9,174 nucleotides of DNA, taken from assembly GCA_964502775.1 (NCBI GenBank), contig CAZCYE010000067.1:1-9174 (forward strand), in the 5' to 3' direction. The notes below the pieces were generated by a model. That model searched no databases and had not been told where the DNA came from. It was given only the letters and a program-made list of their open reading frames with translations. Made by a program: the position numbers and the translations under genes. Below, piece by piece: positions 6,366 to 9,174 of this stretch. The number at the start of each line of letters is the position of its first letter. Positions within the stretch are counted from its first letter, which is position 1. This DNA is from CAZCYE01 sp964502775 (GTDB taxonomy: Bacteria > Actinomycetota > Acidimicrobiia > IMCC26256 > PALSA-555).

Positions 6366-6608
6366 ATGCTGCGTACGCAGATCTCGCTCACCGAGTCCCA
6401 GATGGCCCGGCTCCGGGCCGAGGCCCTCCGGCGCGGCGTCTCGATGGCGCGCCTCATCCGAGAGGCCGTCGATTCCAACTTGCCCGCCGAGGAGTGGGAG
6501 GAACGCAAGCGCCGGGTCCTCAGCTACGTGGGCTGTGTCGAGAACGACCCGGACAACGTGGGAGAGGACCACGACCGCTATCTCGACGAGATCTACGCGG
6601 ACTGGTGA
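6366..6608 (+). CDS. Ribbon-helix-helix antitoxin of a VapBC-like pair
   Basis: This 80-residue protein should bind DNA as a dimer through an N-terminal ribbon-helix-helix domain and neutralise the PIN-domain toxin encoded next. The strand LRTQISLTE (2-10) is followed by helices containing ESQMARLRAEALRRG (10-24) and MARLIREAVDS (27-37), the CopG/RHH pattern. The acidic, tryptophan- and tyrosine-containing C-terminus (41-80, ending EIYADW) is the part expected to occupy the toxin. I chose the ATG at 6366 because the domain begins right there and the -10 TATCAT sits six bases upstream. A GTG at 6363 is possible; a longer in-frame reading from 6270 would run through the operator. It overlaps the toxin gene by GTGA. 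VapB is a functional label; the exact subfamily was not determined. Confidence 0.8.
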   Translation: MLRTQISLTESQMARLRAEALRRGVSMARLIREAVDSNLPAEEWEERKRRVLSYVGCVENDPDNVGEDHDRYLDEIYADW

Positions 6609-6997
6609 CCGTCTTCGTCGACACGTCGGCGCTGTACTCGCTGGGTTCGATTCGCGACCCCAATCACACCCTTGCGTCAGCGCGCATCTCGCACCTGATC
6701 GAATCCGAGCGGCTGCTCACCCACAACTACGTCGTCACTGAGACGGTTGCCCTCCTGCACCGTCGACACGGACCGCGTCCGGTCGCGCGCGTGCGCATGC
6801 TTCTTGAAGCTGTGGAATGTGTATGGATCGATGACGAGTTGCACAACGCGGCGCTCGATCGCATTCTGGACCGTGGGCGCGACGGGCCGTCGTTCGTGGA
6901 CCACGTAAGCTTCGAGGTGATGGAGCGCCACGGTATTGATACCGCGTTCGCCTTCGATGCCGACTTCCGGACGGCAGGCTTCCGCCTCGTCCCGTAG
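6605..6997 (+). CDS. vapC: PIN-domain ribonuclease toxin, VapC family
   Basis: This 130-residue PIN-domain protein is probably the RNA-cleaving toxin of the pair. Acidic residues expected to hold the metal are D6 in VFVDTSAL (3-10), E46 in VVTETVAL (43-50), D99 in SFVDHVSFEVM (96-106) and D118 and D120 in FAFDADF (115-121), in the normal PIN order and spacing. The GTG start at 6605 overlaps the antitoxin stop as GTGA, giving coupled translation. By hand count about 29 of 131 codons end in A or T, clearly more than in ispG or dxr, which fits acquisition by transfer. Its TAG stop lies only four bases from the stop of the convergent protease gene. RNA target is unknown. The active-site acids are all present, so it looks intact. 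Confidence 0.87.
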   Translation: MTVFVDTSALYSLGSIRDPNHTLASARISHLIESERLLTHNYVVTETVALLHRRHGPRPVARVRMLLEAVECVWIDDELHNAALDRILDRGRDGPSFVDHVSFEVMERHGIDTAFAFDADFRTAGFRLVP

Positions 6998-7001
6998 ACC
7001 G

Positions 7002-8225
7002 TCAGCTGCCGATGGCGTCGCGGATGTCGATGAACATCGTTGAGAGTCCGAGCGTGAGGAAGATCGCCAGCACGACGGCGGCGACGGGCACCAGCTTGCG
7101 GTAGTCGGCCACCACCCGGCGCTTGCGCACCTTCGACGCGATCGCCTCGTAGACCACCACCGCCGCGTGACCTCCGTCGAAAGGCGGCAGCGGGATCAGG
7201 TTGAACAGCGCCAGCGCCAGGCTGATGATCCCGAGCAGCCAGGGCAGGTTCCAAGGATTGTCCCCGATGATTCCGCTCCCGCAGTCGGCGATGCCGACGA
7301 GGGAGCGCGGGCGGTCCTGTTGGCACGGCTCGGAGCTACCGCCCGAGGTGACCTCGCGCGCCGTGTCCGAGATTCCGCCGGGGCTCACCCACCTGACGAT
7401 TCCGTCGACCGAGCGCTCAGTGATGTCCCCGGCGGCTCGGAACGATTCGGGAATGGCACCGAGCACCGAGACCGACCGTATCTCCAGGCTGGGCACGACG
7501 CCGAGCAGTCCAACTCCACTTTCCTTCTTCTTATGGCCCAAGACGGCGTCAAGAGTTCGCTGCTCGCCTTCGCGCGCAACGGTGATCGTGACGGCCTCAT
7601 CGGGCCGAGCCTCGATCACGTTCACCAAGTGGTCCCAGTTGCGGATCGCTACGCCGTCGAGCGCAACGATCCGGTCACTTGGTTCAATACCGGCCGCGCT
7701 TGCGGCAGTGTCCCCGCTTACGACCGCGATGCGCGTCGATGGGCGGTCGGTGGGAACCTCGCCGGTCCCCGCGATGGCCACGAAGAACAGCCCCAGTGCC
7801 AACAGGATGTTCATCGTCACACCGGCGAGCACCACCACAAGGCGCTTGCCGTAGGCGGCCTGGCGGTACGTGCGCGCCTCGTCGGCGGGGTCGACCTCCT
7901 CGAGGTTGGTCATGCCCACGATGCGCACGTAGCCACCCAGGGGAATCGGCTTGATGCCGAACTCGGTCTCGCCACGCGTGAACGACCAGAGCACGGGGCG
8001 TCCGAAGCCGAGGAAGAACTCGGTGACCTTCATGCCCGCACGCTTGGCCGTGAGGTAGTGGCCCCACTCGTGGAGCATCACCATGCCCACGATGCCCACG
8101 ATGATGGCGAACAGGGCGAGGTTGGCCACCGCCAGCAGGGCCAGCCCCCCGAGCAGCAGCACCAGCACGGCCTTGCCGCCCCGCGAGGTCTCGGCGACCG
8201 TGACCTCGCCCAGGGGATCCTTCAC
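7002..8225 (-). CDS. Site-2 intramembrane zinc metalloprotease, RseP/Rip1 family (M50)
   Basis: This 407-residue membrane protease should cut transmembrane anti-sigma factors or other membrane proteins in regulated intramembrane proteolysis, like mycobacterial Rip1. Membrane segments are at about 18-47, leading into the zinc motif HEWGH (52-56; H52, E53, H56), about 128-152, about 327-345 and about 377-397. LIPLPPFDGGH (343-353) gives the third zinc ligand, D350. A single PDZ domain lies at about 164-228, followed by an external loop with VSPGGIS (280-286) and two cysteines, C301 and C315. The GTG start overlaps the dxr stop as GTGA. In Mycobacterium the order is dxr-rip1-gcpE, matching this cluster apart from the vapBC insertion. 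Codons of the PDZ and adjoining part (roughly 7440-7735) end in A or T far more often than those of both ends. Confidence 0.93.
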   Translation of the reverse strand: MKDPLGEVTVAETSRGGKAVLVLLLGGLALLAVANLALFAIIVGIVGMVMLHEWGHYLTAKRAGMKVTEFFLGFGRPVLWSFTRGETEFGIKPIPLGGYVRIVGMTNLEEVDPADEARTYRQAAYGKRLVVVLAGVTMNILLALGLFFVAIAGTGEVPTDRPSTRIAVVSGDTAASAAGIEPSDRIVALDGVAIRNWDHLVNVIEARPDEAVTITVAREGEQRTLDAVLGHKKKESGVGLLGVVPSLEIRSVSVLGAIPESFRAAGDITERSVDGIVRWVSPGGISDTAREVTSGGSSEPCQQDRPRSLVGIADCGSGIIGDNPWNLPWLLGIISLALALFNLIPLPPFDGGHAAVVVYEAIASKVRKRRVVADYRKLVPVAAVVLAIFLTLGLSTMFIDIRDAIGS

Positions 8226-9174
8226 GCGACGCTCGTCTTCTGCTCGATCCGGCTCACGACCTGCCGCGCGCGCTCACGCGCGATGCGGTCGACGTCGAGA
8301 ACGTCGGCGATGGTCTCGACGTTCCCGGTGCCCTGGTCGAGCACCTCGGCCACGAGGTCGGCGATCGCCACCCAGGGGATCCGGCGGCCCAGGAAGGCCT
8401 CGACCGCGATCTCGTTGGCGCCCGACAGCGTGGCCGGCGCGCCGCCACCCGCCCGCCCCGCCGTGTAGGCCAGGCGCAGCGCCGGGAAGGCATCGAGGTC
8501 GGGCGTCTCGAAGGTGAGCGAGCCCAGGTTGGTCCAGTCGATGGCGCCGAACCGCTCGTCGAGGCGCGCGGGGGCACCGAGCGCGAGGCCGATCGGCAGG
8601 CGCATGTCGGGCATGGAGAGCTGCGCGATGACGGCGCCGTCGGAGTACTCGACCATGCCGTGCACCACCGACTGGGGGTGCACCACGACGTCGATGTGGT
8701 CGTAGCCAAAGCCGAACAGCTCGTGGGCCTCGATCACCTCGAGGCCCTTGTTCATCAGCGTGGACGAGTCGATCGTGATCTTGGCGCCCATGTCCCAGGT
8801 GGGGTGCTTGAGCGCGTCCTCCACGCTCACGTGCTCGAGATCCGCACGCACCTTGCCTCGGAAGGGACCGCCGCTCGCGGTGAGGATGAGGCGGCGCACC
8901 TCGGAAGCGGTGCCGGCGCGCAGGGCCTGGTACAGCGCCGAGTGCTCGGAGTCGACGGGCACGATCTCGCCGCCGCCCCGCGCCCGGGCCGCGTTCACCA
9001 CCGGCCCCCCGGCGATGAGGCTCTCCTTGTTGGCCAGCGCGAGCCGCTTGCCGTGCTCGAGCGCGGCGATGGTGGCCGGCAGCCCCGCGAAGCCGACCAC
9101 GGCGTTGAGCACCACGTCGGCGTCAGGGAGCGCGGCCAGCTCGGCGAGGGCGTCGGGCTCGGCCGCGCACGTGC
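8222..9174 (-). CDS. dxr: 1-deoxy-D-xylulose 5-phosphate reductoisomerase, N-terminus beyond the window
   Basis: This enzyme makes 2-C-methylerythritol 4-phosphate with NADPH, the committed step of the MEP pathway that ispG also serves. The visible 316 residues lack the first 70-80, including the start of the NADPH-binding fold. The frame stays open to the right edge, so any internal GTG such as 9115 is not the true start. Conserved blocks are LALANKESLI (9040-9013 on the - strand), the metal-binding VDSEHSALYQAL, LTASGGPFRG, HPTWDMGAKITIDSSTLMNK followed by GLEVIEAHELFG, and VHPQSVVHGMVEYSDG. The aspartate and glutamate of VDSEH and the glutamate of GLEVIEA match the E. coli metal ligands D150, E152 and E231. 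The rip1 homologue begins in its stop codon. Confidence 0.97.
   Translation of the reverse strand, partial: TCAAEPDALAELAALPDADVVLNAVVGFAGLPATIAALEHGKRLALANKESLIAGGPVVNAARARGGGEIVPVDSEHSALYQALRAGTASEVRRLILTASGGPFRGKVRADLEHVSVEDALKHPTWDMGAKITIDSSTLMNKGLEVIEAHELFGFGYDHIDVVVHPQSVVHGMVEYSDGAVIAQLSMPDMRLPIGLALGAPARLDERFGAIDWTNLGSLTFETPDLDAFPALRLAYTAGRAGGGAPATLSGANEIAVEAFLGRRIPWVAIADLVAEVLDQGTGNVETIADVLDVDRIARERARQVVSRIEQKTSVA

Noticed and set aside
7167..8468. Long open frame on the + strand opposite the protease and dxr
   Set aside because: It crosses the junction of two well-supported - strand genes and its low-complexity translation has no recognisable domain.

Overview
The window is a GC-rich stretch of bacterial chromosome with a strong preference for codons ending in G or C. 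It most likely comes from an actinobacterium (Actinomycetota). The reasons are the murT-gatD pair, the dxr–Rip1-type protease–ispG cluster (dxr-rip1-gcpE in Mycobacterium), GTG starts, and starts without a Shine-Dalgarno but with a -10 hexamer six bases upstream. A class-level guess such as Acidimicrobiia is only an impression. The run of exactly 100 N shows it is a scaffold with an unresolved gap, as in a draft or metagenome assembly.

Layout on the + strand, left half. A leader (1-195) holds a hairpin and a possible 46-codon small ORF. It runs by an ATGA overlap into a sirohaem sulfite/nitrite reductase (196-1974), which overlaps an iron-sulfur adenylylsulfate reductase, cysH (1971-2684). 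Together they catalyse the two reductive steps from activated sulfate to sulfide. After 65 bases come murT and gatD (2750-4743), overlapping by GTGA, which form the enzyme that amidates D-glutamate in lipid II.

Middle. An array of 61-bp tandem repeats (4742-5012) starts inside the gatD stop codon and is broken by the N gap. It lies between the convergent genes gatD and ispG.

Right half. ispG (5039-6247), a site-2 protease of the Rip1/RseP family (7002-8225) and dxr (8222 to the window edge) are on the - strand. dxr and ispG are steps of the MEP isoprenoid pathway. A vapBC-like toxin-antitoxin pair (6366-6997) on the opposite strand sits inside this cluster, with palindromes over its promoter. 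ispG has its own likely leaderless promoter facing away from it.

No clearly new system is evident. The points most worth a second look are the reductase with a complete four-cysteine set in both halves, the repeat array, the toxin-antitoxin insertion in the MEP cluster, the codon-use mosaic in the protease gene, and the coupled small ORF with a hairpin before the reductase.
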